A DNA stretch of 64,000 nucleotides, from NCBI RefSeq assembly GCF_028769735.1, contig NC_088170.1, forward strand, positions 45,924,585-45,988,584, written 5' to 3'. This document shows positions 37,101 to 51,800 of the stretch, in pieces; the stretch's first letter is position 1; every line of letters starts with the position of its first letter. The position numbers and the translations under genes were made by a program. Under the pieces are notes generated by a model, which was not told the origin of the DNA, searched no databases, and saw only the letters and a program-made list of their open reading frames with translations. This DNA is from Zonotrichia leucophrys gambelii (lineage: Eukaryota > Chordata > Aves > Passeriformes > Passerellidae).

Positions 37101-40100
37101 GCGAGTGCAGAGAAGGTGAGCAGGTGACCAGGATGGGTGGGAGGATCATTTGAAATGATCTGTGGGAACTCTGTGCATAGAACCAACACTTGAAATTAAC
37201 TCTTGTATGTTGATGAAACTGCGTGCCTGGGAAAACTGCTGGGCTGGAAAACACAGCAACCCTGGTCCCTTCTTTAGATGGGGGAGAGGTATAACAGAGT
37301 CAACAGCAAAACAACACTTGCCCCAGCAGTACAAAATACCTCCAGGGAAAGGTGAGCCTGTTGCTCACTGAGCCTATTTCCCATTTCCATCCTGGGGTCA
37401 ATGCTAAAATTACTAAGCAGTGTAAGTGCAGTGGAAACATTTTGGAATGTGCTCTGACTCTTACTTGCAGCGCCACTACACTTGAATGTGTGTGCTTCCA
37501 GCATTCCTCCTGTTCCACATGCACACACAAAGCTCACTGAAATGCTTTGTTCAGGCTGTGTTCCACCTGCAAATGTACCCAGGCATCTGCCTCTGACAAA
37601 GATAGGGGCAGTTTTCTCACAGGTATATCTGCCATATATAGTGGTTATGAAAAAACAAATAAACAATAAATATTTTATATTTTCTGTGCACCTTCATTCT
37701 CACCTGCTCTTTGAGAAGGCAATAAATCTGATGTTCACTGCTGCAAGCAGCCTTGAATCACACCAGGCACCCGCCCACCACCATGGCTGTAACAGTGCAC
37801 TTCCTGTGCAGTCCCTGCCCATCCTGTGCCTCCCCATGAATTCTTCATTAGGTCACACCTGTCTCTAATGTTAATTCTTATTCTTGTCCACACCTTCTTT
37901 TTGTGACACATGAACTAGGAAGGCCATAAGTAGAGCAAAGAGAAGTGCATCCTTGGTTATCTTATTCTGAATAGCAGTGATATCATATATAAAGTCCAAA
38001 TTCTGATCATGGTTATTCTTGCGCAGTTTCATGAGAGCCAGTTGTATTTCACAAGGCAATTGATAGTGGGATTAAAAAAAATAGAGATTTACAGGTAAAA
38101 TTACTAAGTTCATAGTATGGGGTAGGGGTTCCTACAGAACATTTTATTTAGGAATATTACTTTACTCCACAATGCAAAGAAAATAGCTCTGCTAAAAGGT
38201 TAAGTTTTACATTTCTGAGGTTTACATTCATTTATAGATGAAAATATTTGTTGAGTATAAATGACTATGCTCCAAAGAGTGCTGTGCACTGCCAAAACTT
38301 TTTTGAATCCTAAAATAATTTTGTCTGATCATATGGAAACCATTCTTAACTCCAGAAACCTGGATGCCATATTGGCAGGCTGCCAGCCAGGGTAAATCAA
38401 AGATATTCTGTCCTTGGAGTGGGAAAGGTACATGGTTTGCAGAAGCTCTTAGAAACAAAAAAAAAAAAAATCAGCATCAGGAAGTATCTTGGCCAAGAGG
38501 AACTTGGCAGAGCAGTATTTTAGCTTTGCTGAGGGACTGTGTATGCCCATTGAAACAGTAACATCTGTGGAGGAAGGGCAGAGAACAGGGATACAATGCA
38601 GTTTTATGGCAGCACTGCTTAGTCAGGGAAAGGGGCTCCAAAGGGAGCTGATGCAGCCAGCTGGCTGGCTGATGAATGGACTAACGATTGTGGAAGAGAT
38701 CAAAAAGCTATCAAGTGCTCCATCTCTCCCATAATGAATGTCTGAGGATTAGTGAAGCTTGCAGTTGAACTGTATAGGTGTGATGTCGGGAAATATTGAG
38801 TGGTTTTTTGCATTTTTAAATCATTAAAAATGTATTTGAACTCGCAAGCAAGCCAAAGCGATGACTAAACTCTAAAAAATCTGAAATACAGCATGAATGA
38901 AGGGAATACAGACAGAATTCTGTGCTTTTGTTCACAAAAGAAGGGCAGAAATTCACTGTATTTTCTATTGGTATGATGGATTCCTGCTGGATTCAGCTGC
39001 GCACCTCATGGAGTTGCTCTCTTTGCAAAGCACAGCACAGCCTATTTATTTTTGCAGTGAAATGTGTTGAGTATGCAGCAAAAACAGCACCTAAAGATAT
39101 TTATTTATGTATTTATTGCTCACTGAATTTCTTATTTTGCCTTTACTAAACTCCAGGAGATTTATTAATTTTTCTTTCATTTGCCACAGTTACCAAACAA
39201 CAGCAATTATAGGGACACTGTCAGCTGATCCATTCCAGAAGTGTTAATTAAAGATATTTCTAACCTTGCACCTCTCCTTGAACTTTCATGTGTAATTTCC
39301 ATTGTTAAAATATTAAGCATTTACCTGCTTAAACTCCAAAATGTTCTTTTTTTCCTACTCTGAAAGAGCTCTTCAAACAGCAGAGAAATTACTTCAGCAA
39401 AGCCATAAAATTGATTGCAGAGTCATTGTGTCAAATGCCTACCAAACCACAGAGAAATATAATTTTTTCCATATGTTTTCTAATATCATCATGGATGTTA
39501 CATTGGTACTACAACAACAAGAAAGGCAGTTCCAGAGAGCATTGAAATTTCCATCTGGCAGTGGTCCTTCTGGTGTGTATTATCTTTTAAGATGCTTTCC
39601 TGGCATCTACCAGCTGCCTTCAGGAAAATTTATATGCTATTTTAGTTTGTTTAATTTCTCTTCCCTGCTAATGTGCCTTTGTTATTGCTGTGTGGAGTTC
39701 ATTAACTGTGCCAGGAGATGGCAGCAATGGAAACCACTTAGTGCCCTCCATTCAGAAATGATCTCCCGTGCTGAGCGACAACAACAACAGCATGATTATC
39801 AAGCAATGTTTAAAAATTGTTTTGAAAAACCAAGCAAAGCAATCTTCACAGTTGTAGACACTGAAAGATATTTTTAAAAGAGCTATGAAAAGTGAAAGGA
39901 ACTATGGAATCCCTTCCCAGGATCTGAAGGTCATTTTTTCACCACGTAAGTTCCAAAGGCCACAGATAGACGTCAGTAGATAAAACCATTGGAAGGCAGG
40001 ACTTTCCCAGGCTACCATGAGCAAAAAGGTCTGACGTAGCTTTAATTCATCTGCTCTTCATGGCACAGCAGAGAAAGCATTTGAGTCTAGAGCAGCACAG

Positions 40101-43100
40101 GGCTGGGGAGAGTCTGCAAAAACATCACAAAGGTCAGAGATGGCGTTTGGAGCTGCTGGACTTTGCCCCATGTCTCTGGTTTGGTGAGAAGAGGCACAGG
40201 GAGCAAGCTGCTTATTTAACTGTTCTTATAAAACAGTGAAGGGACATGCAGAGCCAGACAGGACATCTACTTAGGAGAAATGAGAGTTTACAGAGGCAAA
40301 TTACCATACATATTTCCCACAGGACACAAGCATTATTAGACCTGTTACAAACTTTGTCAGCAACCACTGAGGAAAAAAAGAATCTTATTTACCCTTCTAA
40401 ATACAGACCAGTCTTCAGGGTAATACAGCTGCTAAATTTACTGGCATGGATGGCTGTGTTACAGCCAGGATTCATCATGCATGATAAATGCAAAACTGTC
40501 TCAGCCTCAGCTACAAGCTTTTGTTCCAAGCATATTATTTATTTATTGCCCCAAATTAAGAACATATGGGGAAAATGAGTTTCCCCACCAGGGGGTAATG
40601 TTTGTGTGCCACTGAGCAGAAGGAGTAGTGGAGCTGGGGACTGTGGCAGAGTCCTAGTTCTGCCCTGGCCCATGCCTTTCAGCACAGTTAGAACAACCAT
40701 GGTCACATGTCCCCATGTGCCAAGAGGCAAATGTTGCTAGTTATGTGCTCTCCTGAAAAAGAATTGAAGTGGTGAGAAAACACAAAGCTCCTTGTCATGT
40801 TTCCTGTCAAATTTGGGCTGTAAGTCGTCTTGCTGCCTTTGTGAATGAAAAGGAAGTCCCATCCTGAACAAACGTGCTTTAATCATCAATGCATCCTCAC
40901 AGAAAAGTCTGTAACACTTCAAGCTTTGGCTAATTGCTTGTTTTAATGAGACAGATAACACAATAAATCATGTTTATGGAAATCAATCTGTCCTGCATCA
41001 CACTCTTTCCATTAGTGAGAAATTAGTTGTGACTACTGGAAACAAATTATATTCTAAGGTTTTATGGGGCTTGCTTGAGTTAAAAAACGACAATATTGCC
41101 AGGAGGAATACATGGTTTTTGTAACTACAAGCCACTTCAATCATGGTAGAGACTTCCAAGCAATTTTGCCTTCTGTAAATTAAAAATCCACAACCCTCAG
41201 GGTGAAGGGAGCTTTATTGCAAGAAAATCTCACTTATACTGCTCAGAGATGGCCCCTGTGCAACCAAGGTCAGTGATTATTCTGATCTAAAGCAAAACTG
41301 TCTAAAAGAAATGCAGATCAAAACAAGCCTCCTTTAGTTATATAAAAACCTGTAATTATGAGGTTAGTTGATTTTCAGAACAGAAGATCACAACCTCTGG
41401 GTTTGTTCATAGTTGAATATACTATGTGACTAAGAGCACATGAGGAACGTGGACTTTTGCACCTCTAATTGTTCCTGTGGTTAGTTTGTATGAGAAGCAC
41501 CCTTTCTTAAACACCTCAATTGCAATTATGTCCTATTACTACCCGTGTTAAAAATTTTACTACAAGCTACAGTGAGTATTCACTGTACGTGGGTCTATAA
41601 TACTGTGTTTCTCTTCCTTATTTCTAGCTCCTCAATTGCATCAAAAGGCAACATGATTTATATTTTCAGCATGTTATCCTACAGGTTTTAGATGCTTTTA
41701 AATAAAAAATGGAAGGGAAGGTACATGTAGCATTACTGGTATGTTGTTGATCTATAGGATAGGCCTCATTCCTCCAGCCCTAATTACATAACACATAAAT
41801 AAACTAGTAAGATTTAAAAATATTTAATAATTCTAGGTACAATTATAAATAGAAAAATTCTGTGATACAGGAAGAGGAAAACAGTGCCTAACTGCCCTCT
41901 GAGGAGATTTTCTCAATGCTGACCAAAAAGGCCTGGACCGATGTGGTATCCCAGAGAAGCATGGAGGTCCTGGACCATGAGGGGCCTGCTCTGGGTTTTT
42001 GCTCCATTAGCTTCATCCTGCAGGAGGAGGAAAGGACCTCAGAGGCTTGTGAGCTCCACCCCTCTCCCTGCTTCAGTGTAGGTGCTGGCTGCCTTTAATA
42101 GTAGCAACACAGAGCATTTCTGTGAGCCTCCTTTAAAAATGAGATGCCTTCTGAGATGCCTGTATTCAGAAGCAGATTTATTATACAGGCTGGAATAGTG
42201 ATAGGCTGTCACCAGGAAAAGGGAGGTTTCTCTAAATTCAGTAGTGAAATCTAACAACAACAACAAAAAAAAACTACTAGCACCAACCCAAAAAAACACA
42301 TGAAAAACCCAACAAAAATGACACAAATGGAAAACAGCCTGACAGCATGACCTTGTCCTGCCTTGTCACTTGATCAACTTTCATAACCACAGCAGTAATC
42401 TCTTACACAATACAGTACTACATTGTACTGTATTTTATCTTTCAATATCTTATCTTTCCCATTATAGCCTTGTCCATACTGTTTTTAGTCCTGACCCCGT
42501 TGTCTCTGTCCTAGAAATAGCAGGGAGAGCAGTGGAGTAGAGCTGCTAGATGTAAGGACACCCCTTACCAGGCCTGATCCTGACCCTGTCACACAGGCAG
42601 GCTGATGTCCCAGCCTGGCCTTAGGCTGTCCCCATCCCCATGGACGTGCCTGATGGCTGGGAGTGGGGCTGCCAAAAGGGAGTCCAGATCTGAACAGGGC
42701 TTTAGTGCTGATCTTTTGGAGATGAGGATGTGGGTTTTAATGACATTACTGGCAGGTGTGGTGAGCTGTTGGCATCAGTCTGACGGGTTTAGGGTGCTGA
42801 CCTCAAGGCAGAGGAATGCTGCTGGCACTACTCACTGTGATTACCACCTCAACCAGGCAGCTCACAAGGCACTCATCTCTGGATATTTCCACTGTGTCTC
42901 TGCTACACTATTCATGACACTCTCAGCACTGGGCATTTTGAACCCCCTCAGGGATGGGGGTACAATCCCTCCATGCTGCTGCCTGCACGGACACTCATCA
43001 GAGGTGATGGTGTGGAGACCACAAGGCAGTCTCTGAGTCTGCAGGCACATTGTTTGGGAGATGCCACATCCATGTTCCTCAGTGTGTGATGAGGGTCCAG

Positions 43101-45639
43101 CAGGCTCTGTGTGCAGTCTTTTTCTCTCTTATATGAGGAAGCAAGCTGCTGGAGGCAGAAGATCTCACCCATGTGGAGTACACGTGTGCAAATACTCAAT
43201 ATGAAACTGATTTTCTTATCTCTCTTTTTTTTTTTTAACAAAGTTTCCTCTTTCTGTTTCTGTCTTAAGGTTCTTTTGCTGTGAATAATCAGGAAGACAG
43301 CATGTTTTTTACCCATAGACCTGAAATTAAATTCAGTATTTCTGACAGCAAACACACATGTATCCTCCAAAAGTTTTTCTTGGAGATGGATATTTACACA
43401 AAACTTCTCATGATAAAATTTTGTTTTTCTTAAGCAACCTAAATAAAAAAAATCGCTCATATGCCATAGAAAAACATTGAAAGAATGGGGACATCAGGTG
43501 CCCTAAGAGTTTGTTCTTCTGTGTCCTCAGGTCTGAAAAATGCTTCAGAGTAGATGAGATATGTGTGGCAGATAGGCACATCAGTGCAGTGGGCATGCTG
43601 AGCATGGACCCACACCAAGGTGACAAAGCTGGGACATGTGGCATAGGCAACTGACGTGGCAAAAGCATTGTGGCTTGTCACGTGGCACTGCGTAGCTGGT
43701 TGTGAAAGACACTGTTTAAACAAACTGTTGTGTACATTTCCATGTCAGTACCTGTCTGTCCAGATTCTTAATTTTAAAATGCAGCTCTTAAGCACATTTG
43801 AATGAGTCATTATTTTTGGCCAGCATTGACGGTAACTGGGAAATCTAAACATTCTTGCACTGTACATCCCCTGCACTCCATAGACTGCACAGTAGTTTTT
43901 CATATGGGTTGCATCCTATTTCTGCTCTTTTCTCTATTTGCATCTGAGAGTATTCTTTTTTGCAAAGAGCTCTCCAACTCCTGCTGGATACATACTTTCC
44001 TCCTCTTGGTGTAAAAGCTCTTCTGTATAGCTCCTCTTTGAGCAAATGGTGACTACTTAGCATTGGCAATTTGGTTCTTTTAATTTTATACATCAGTGTT
44101 TGAAATGGCAATGCAGCTTTTGAGTCCTCACCTTTGGGAGATGAAGCCAGGGCCCTCAAAAATCCTTCATAGTCATGCCTGCTTATTTATGTTTGCCTGT
44201 AATAGGGTCATTGTACAACTTGGCATTCAATAATTTACAGAGTATTGAAAGAATATCACAGACATCCTTGGGCAGGAATTGCCTGGTTCTGAGACCAGTC
44301 AACCAGAAAGCAGCAGTTGGAGCCTCTAGTTTGCATTTTAGCACTTCCAACAGTAGCTGGAATAGCCCACCTCTGAGAAAATAAATTGATGAAATCATTG
44401 AGAATATATCAATCTTCCCAGTTTAAGTTCCAAATATTCAAATAATTCTGTGAAAGAGAAGGGAAGCAGGATGAAAGAAAGGAGACTCATGGTGGCCATC
44501 CTGAGGGAAGAGGATACAAGGGACACTGAATCACTTGAGGAAGGAAAAGTGCACCCAGATGCATGAGGGATACAAGGCCTGGAGGGAGGGAGAGCTTGGA
44601 TACAGTGAATAGAGAGATGAGAAGGGAGTTACACAGTCATCCTGTGGGGAAGAGAAAGACAGGAATGCAGAAGTATATGGGAGGTGCCAGGATTTTGAAC
44701 TTGAGGTAACCATAAGGCATACAGCCTGGTACTTCCATGCTTTGACTTTGGTAGAACAAAAGCCATGTAGCTACCATCTCTTTTGATACCACAGAAAAAG
44801 ACCAGCTCTCCCTTCCTTGGAAATGACCCTTGACAAGTCTCTCCCTATCTTGCTTAATCAGCACTCTGTAATCCAGCAGCGGACTCCAACAATGAACCAC
44901 TCTTCATATATTCAATTTTCAGTGCAAAGAGAAGCATCAAGTCTGCATATCATTCAGAGTGTGGAACATAAGCTTCAGCAGGTCCCCACAGCTTTAGTGT
45001 GACTTGCAGTGAGAAATCACCTTTCATATATGCAGCAATTAAATAATCTTTCAAACAAGCAGCAGTTGCCAATGATGGAATGGAAAAAGAACTGCAGTTA
45101 CATGGTAGATGGTAACAGCCTTATTGTTACATTTCCCTCCATTTCAAGAACAGAAATATGATTAAGAAACAACACCTTTCAATACTCACTATTTGAGCAG
45201 CATGGCAAATGTATAAGCAACAAGTGGGTGACTATGCAACTATGCAAAAATGTGGACTTCTGACAGGAATTTCTTGCTCTTCAGGGGAAGCACCCTAATG
45301 CTGCCACTAATTACCAGGACACCAGAAACAAGGGGTTGTTAATGGAACTTAAAATTGCCATGTAAATTGGAAGGTGGTACCTTTCTAAAGGAGCTTTTAA
45401 ATACTGCCTAGGAAGATTTGACTATGAAATCCAGGATGACAGAAATAAAGTAAGAATTAATAACCCATGGTGAAACATCACAGATTTCAGGATTTAAAAG
45501 CATTTCAGGTGTCAGCTAGGGTGATAATGAACTCTACATCATGGGGAGGGAGGAAGGAAATAGAATACAAATTTCAGACCTGTTTGAAATAAACATAATG
45601 GCAAACTATTTCAGACAGGGTACTTCCAATTGACAGAGA
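34118..45639. other. Intergenic sequence between ZNF277 and IFRD1, distal part 1
   Basis: I recognise no gene or RNA. Open frames of 123-178 codons (for example 35962-36477 plus, 36769-37254 minus, 39341-39877 plus) lack family resemblance and splice context. A 10-bp perfect inverted repeat occurs at 42409-42434. The rest looks unique. Confidence 0.5.
42409..42434. repeat. Short perfect inverted repeat
   Basis: AATACAGTAC at 42409-42418 and GTACTGTATT at 42425-42434 pair perfectly across a 6-nt loop. There is no T-run or other signal suggesting a function. Confidence 0.6.
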
Positions 45640-45890
45640 TTTGAAAGCTATCAATGACACTTAGGAGAATTCATTTGGAATACTGGTCATCCATGTTCAA
45701 AAAAGAAGAAGTGCCATGGGAACCAGTGCAGAAAGACTTCAGGACCAGTCAGGAGACAACAACAGCACCAAAGCCCAGATTCATGCTGCCCAACTTCAGG
45801 CACTTCACAAAAGACACAAAATTGGAGCACAGTCACCAGGGTCTCCTGTAGTCAATGGAAAGAGATGGTCACCTCCAGTCATTCAGCCTA
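45640..45890 (+). mobile_element. Possible old CR1-like LINE 3' fragment
   Basis: The phrases TTGGAATACTGGTCATCCATG, AAAAAAGAAGAAGTG and CCAGTGCAGAAAGACTTCAGG, in this order, resemble a diverged CR1-type 3' region. The similarity is from memory and weak. The boundaries are rough, and it could be unrelated unique sequence. Confidence 0.3.
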
Positions 45891-48800
45891 CCTAAGTTCT
45901 GACTTGGCTTGTAAATTAGATGATTTATTTAAATTCTCTAACTACAAAGGAAGCATATTGCTCCAGGGAATGTGCATAGCACCCTGAAAAACAGAGGGTC
46001 AGAAAGCAACCAGCTGCTCACAGAAATGTAAACATCACAGAAGAGGTCAAGGTGAGGTTCAGCAGCAAGACAAACTGATATGTGCTAGGCACAAATTTTT
46101 CTGATAAATAGAAGGTTGATTTTTGGAAACAGCTTTCCATATGTAGATGGGGGAATAAAATACTTGCCTAGAATCAAAATGCAGCTGAATGTGTTCATTT
46201 AAGAGGTTCTATGGAGGACATACCTGAAAGAGCAAACATTTGGACTGGCAGATAGAAAAAGTTCCTGTCTCATCTGTTTTGCTATCCTGTTTTATTTGGA
46301 CTTTTTGTCACTGAATACAAATAGGACTAATCTTTTATGCTGGGATAAAAGGGACTTCTTGTAAAAATACATGTGTTTTGAAAAGGAATTATTGGAAGGT
46401 GTTGCTGCCTTGTCTTTCTCCATCTGCATCAAGGGGAAGGACAGAAAAATCTGTTTCCTGGGACCAGACCAAAACAAAAAACAACTACAGCTGAGCAACT
46501 GACCTACACTCAGCAAACTGAGCAAAATACTTGCTGCCCAAGGCATGGGAGGTCAGCTCTCCTAAGTAATGGGCAAATGCATGGCAAGGTGCTGTTTGGA
46601 AGGAACAGAAATGCTATCAGCATGCTCCCAGGTGTCACTGGCATAGGCAGCATGTGCAGTAGGGTGTACAACTGACGGCAAGTTAGTATCTTTCCAGTTT
46701 ATGGCTGTTGCAGCAATGGAAACTCATTGTCCATGGACCAGCTCCACACACAAGTGCTTGACCCCGCAGTTAAAGTGCCCCAGCAAACACAAACACGGAG
46801 TATTGATCACAGCTGTGTATTGCCAACAGGGTGGGAGAGCACAGCCAAGGGCCTGGCAAACAGAGAGAAGAGGACATGGGAATGAAAGCATAGAAGGATT
46901 TGGGCAGGAGCATTGGTAGAAATGAGACTGAAGCATTGTCTCCTGTTATTTGATTCTTCCTAGTTTCCAATGGAATGATGCTCTCTGCACATTGACAATT
47001 AACAATGTGGCAGAATCAGAGAAATATCAGATTCTCCTACACTCATATTGGCTAACCAGTTGGGTCAGCAGCATTGTAATGCAATAGTAATGTGTGCTAA
47101 AAGAAACAAGATGCACACCCCTGATTATTGTATTGCATGCTGCAGAACAGCTGAGTCACAGTCCCCTCATTCTGTGCAACCCTGGTATATTAAATAACTT
47201 GGAAGGATGAAAGTAATTTTGAAATTTATGTTTAAACCTCAGCCTGTATCTAAAACTACATATATATTTCATTTCAGAGTAGCAGAAGGTAGCTGGTTTT
47301 CCTGGGTAATTCTTAGCATGAATTTAGTGGTTGATATTAGGAAACAAAGTTTTGCAAAAGACAGAGAACCAAGTGAAGCAAGACACAAACTGACAACACA
47401 CAAGGCCTTAAGAGTCGTGAAATACACAACCTTACAACAGTTTTACAATAGCAATTGCATTCATTATTCAAAGTCACTTGTTTTTTACAGCTTGCCCCAC
47501 AAGAAACAATAAGCTAGAGACAAACATAGAGTAATGTATGTTTTCTGTTAAAAAACTGTGGTAATCCTTATTCCAACAAAATCTTATTAGCTATTGCAAA
47601 ATGTTTGCAAGGGCTTTGTGTTTGTCAGTCTTATGTTTCTTTTTCCATGGGGTCACAGTTACTCTGTAACACTGTTAAGGATAATGTTTGCAGTCAGTCG
47701 CTATTGGCAGTGACAGTCAAAGTTCAGGTAACCAAATTTAGACATGAAATTAATAACAGCATATGTACCAGAGAGCCTAAGTATGCATTGTTTCTTCATG
47801 ACTTACTGGGAAAAATTCTTACTGAGGTCCAGAAAGCTTAACATGAATAAATCATATATACGGAGCCTCAGAAAATGGAGGTAAGTATCAGTATAACCTA
47901 GATAAAAAGAGACAAAATATCAGGATTAAGTAGGCAGCTAAAAACCCTCTGCCAGGAAAGAAAGGATAGTGTGCCACTGAGGATGTGCTCAGCTGTATAA
48001 ATACCCAGTGTTTCATAAAGACTACACATACCCTATTGCAGAAATTGTTAAATTAAAAAGGATTGTAAATTTGAGTGCAATGTATCTCTAGCACCATACA
48101 TATAGTATGAATAGTACCAAGGCTGTGGGGAGAGGATTTATCTGTGACCACTAAGCACTTACCTGATTTGCAGAGTCATGCCTCTGTCTCAGCAGGCAGA
48201 CTTTCTAAATCCATCTGCTCACCATAAATAACTGAACTTCATTCCTGACTGCCTTCTTTTCCCTTCAAAATGTCTTCAGTGTGTCCATACACACAGGGCT
48301 GCTGAAATTAGGGAAAAAAGTATGAGCTGATTTTGTGCCACTTTACCATCACAGCATATGTTGCAGTTAAGACAAGCACAATACACAGAGTGACACCATA
48401 CAATTTCAGAAGGCTCTAAGCATCAGCCCATACAGAGCAACACCACTTCAGAAGGCTTCAAGCAGATGCCCTACTTGTTCTTTAGCCCAACATTTTATAC
48501 TCTCATGTTCATGCACTGCACCTGTGTGCCCTCTGCTCCCTTTGGTGGTTGGTCAGTGCCCTGGGCACTCCATGGCTCATGGCTGTCAGTGCTGCTCACC
48601 TGCTTTTCACAGCTATGCCCACTGGGGATGAGGCTCTGCTACAGCCCCACTCCCAATTACCACAAACTGTGCGCCTGCATCTTGCAGCTTTGGACTTCAG
48701 CCACCTATACACATCACGAGCTTCCCTCAGAGTCTGAAGTTAATCCATCAGCTAAGATCAAAACTCCCTCAGCAACTAATAATAGTAACTCTAGTAGTGA

Positions 48801-51800
48801 GCCTGCTGCCACATTTATTTTATTCTTGGGGTTCTTGGATGTGCTTGGACCACAACTGCTCAGGCTTCCAAATATAAGCAAGACAAGAGGTAAGTAATGT
48901 AAATCTGAAAGGACCTCCAACACAGGTGGTTTGTATTTTTTGCTACAGTGTAATACTCCTGAAGCATTATATCAGGAGCTGCTTAGCCCTCCAATATGTG
49001 TTCCAGCATTCAAAAGGAAAAAACCTGCACCTCTTGGCTACTGCTGCCCATTAAAAATTCACGTAACTTGCAATCCCTATCTCAGAAATAAGAGGAGTTC
49101 TGTGAGAATTGATCAGATACGTCTTGCATGTACACCTGGAAGTACATGCATTCATCTGAGCACCTTCCCAGTGAAGACCTGACCTGAGCTTTCCCTTCTA
49201 AGTCTTATTTTTTTCTCCTGAGACAATAGACTGAGCGCCCTACCCATGCAAAGGAAGTGAATGAGTTCCTTCTGCCTGCAGAGTCAAGTCAGCCCCCAAG
49301 CAAGCTTTCCACTGTAGCAACTGTAGCCAGAATTGAGGGGGCTGTGGCTGTAATTTATCATAGGCAATTTATTTTCAGCAGTGTGACTACATGTCAGTGC
49401 TGACAGCATTTGTAGCATTAAGTGTTCCAGAGAGAGGACCACAGCACTGCTTTGAGGCACACACTCTGAAGGCCTGTCAATCCTAGTAGGTCACTAAAAC
49501 CACGGGCATTTTGCAATATTTGTTCACGGAATGCCTTAGCATGGCTCATTTTGCAGGTTTGGATGAGCTTGGGATCCTCTTCTGAATTCAAAGGCAGTCA
49601 TGTCTTAAGGCCCAGCAGAAAGGAAAAAGGAAATTCAAAGAATTTTGTATGCCAAGATAACAGGAGCATTGCGTCAAAAGAGGAGGAAAATACACCCATA
49701 TGAATCAAGGATCCCCTTGAATCATATGATTACCTCAGTTCTGAATTCTTTACAACATTTAATAGTGTACAGAGAGTATGCCTGGCCATGCCTCCAGCTG
49801 GTCATAAATTATGATGGTTTACATGTCTTCAAAATAAACTCTGGCACACAAATACTAAGCCACATAAACTGAGTCAGTCACATATGTATGTCCCTCAGCT
49901 GGGGTGAAGTTCTTAATTAGACCTTTTCTTGGGGGCTTAGTCAGCATTAAGCTGCCTGGGCTCAAAGGTAGCTCTGTCGTGGTGCAGCTGAGTGACCTTG
50001 GATTAGAGTGCTGTGTGAAAAAGAGCTGTAAGAATTGATGGCCACCTACTTTGCTCAAGAGCTGTGCCTACATTGAAGCACTCTCCCTCAGTCCTTGCCT
50101 CAGCTGTGTTATAGGTATGACTGTGCCTGGCCACACACACTGATCCAGACCTTGACCCAACTGAGATGATCTAGGATCCCTCCCATCACTGCGGGCTTGT
50201 CTAATGATGACCAGACTGGTGGTGGGTTGGTCCTGGTTATTGTCACTGAACCTCATTCTGACCCTGACTCACTGGCTTGGCTTTTCTGGCTTGACCTCAG
50301 ATCTCCTTGTCACTGAGTTCACTGGATGGTTACTGGTGATCTGTACTCTTGGCTGAACTTCTAGCCACCACCAGAATTGCTTTGCTATTCTTGTTTGGGT
50401 GCTGTGGTACTTGCTAGTAAAGCCACTGTCATGCATGCCTTACTGTCACCCTCCACTCCCAGCTTGCCTTGCTACTCCATGAAACACTTTTCTCCAAAGG
50501 ATGTCACCTCTCACCTACCACTGGTATCACTGGTGCCACTGGGACTGTGACACTCCTGACACCAGCAGCTCTAGCACAAGCCAGACAATAGGAACATGGA
50601 TTGCAGACACCATGTGACTCTCCTTTTAGCCAGATTTTTGTTAGAAAGCTGCCTTGAGCCAGCCTACTGGCGCCATGCATTCCTGCCAATAGGATAAATC
50701 AGGAGAGTGGGCAAGAAGTCAACAATCAAGTCAACAATCAAGACAAAGAGTCTGTTCTGTCACAGACAGACAGCAAAACTAAGCAGTGATACACAACTCC
50801 TCTTATGTTACCTCACTTAACTCTTAGTCAAATAATCAGGGAATCTCAGTAACTCGAAGACATCATATTTCAATAGCCCAAGCAAATGCAAAATGGCCAC
50901 AAACCCAAAGGAGTCGCAAGTTGTCGCAAATTACCTTTTGTAATTTATTCTAGTTGTCTAAATCTGCAACAGCATTTCATATTTTAGCTGTTGATTTTCC
51001 CACCTCATCTGCAGCATTCTCTCCTCTTTCCAGGGCACTAGCTCCACCTCTCCTGGCAGGACCATCTTCAAGTATACAAGGGCTACAACACTTAACTCTT
51101 CCAACTCCACTGTGAGGTAGCACTGGTGTTGACCTGAGCTGCTACACAGACATGCACAGTTCGACACATTATTCAGACTGTCACACCTGCCAGGATTTCA
51201 GCATTAAATTAAATCCTTGCTGGCAGCCTCAGACAGGAGTTGTGAGACAGGGCTATAAGCTGGATGGCAGAAATTTCAATTCTGTTGAGGCCAGTCAGTC
51301 TGCACCCCAAATCAATCTGCATATTACGAGAACATACAACATAGAGGAAATTGCCAGGACAGGGCAAGTGGTGTTGTCATCTCACAGCTCAAATACTCCC
51401 ACCATACTTGCTTGGCCCCTATTGGGTGTTGTAGTGTGCCCAGTGCTGCTCCCTTGTTCTAATAATAATGCGTGGTGTACCCAAGAGCAGCTTTGCCTTC
51501 TGCATTTAATTGCTACTCCTTTGCCAACTTACCTGGAAGGCTGTCCTTTGCTCTAACATTTCATCCTGAGGGAGAAAAACTAGTGCCCTTGAGACATTAA
51601 GGTGCTGTCCTGTACAGATGCAGTGCATACTGACGTCTGTGTCTGCTCTTCTTAAACAGGATGCTAAAAGATCTGACTTAAGCCTTTCCAGGGATTTGAA
51701 CCTCCCACGCCCAGGGAATTGTTCACCAGGAGTCTCACACTGCACAGCGATGGAAAACATTGGGCTCAGGTACAGCCAGCTACCATTTACTAGAAACAGA

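Noticed and set aside
35962..37254. Open frames of 171 codons (plus, 35962-36477) and 161 codons (minus, 36769-37254)
   Set aside because: Neither has family resemblance. Overlapping frames on the other strand are similarly open, and there is no sign of exons.
39341..39877. 178-codon open frame on the plus strand
   Set aside because: There is no recognisable domain, no splice or promoter context and the composition is A/T-rich intergenic. Its length is within chance for 64 kb in six frames.
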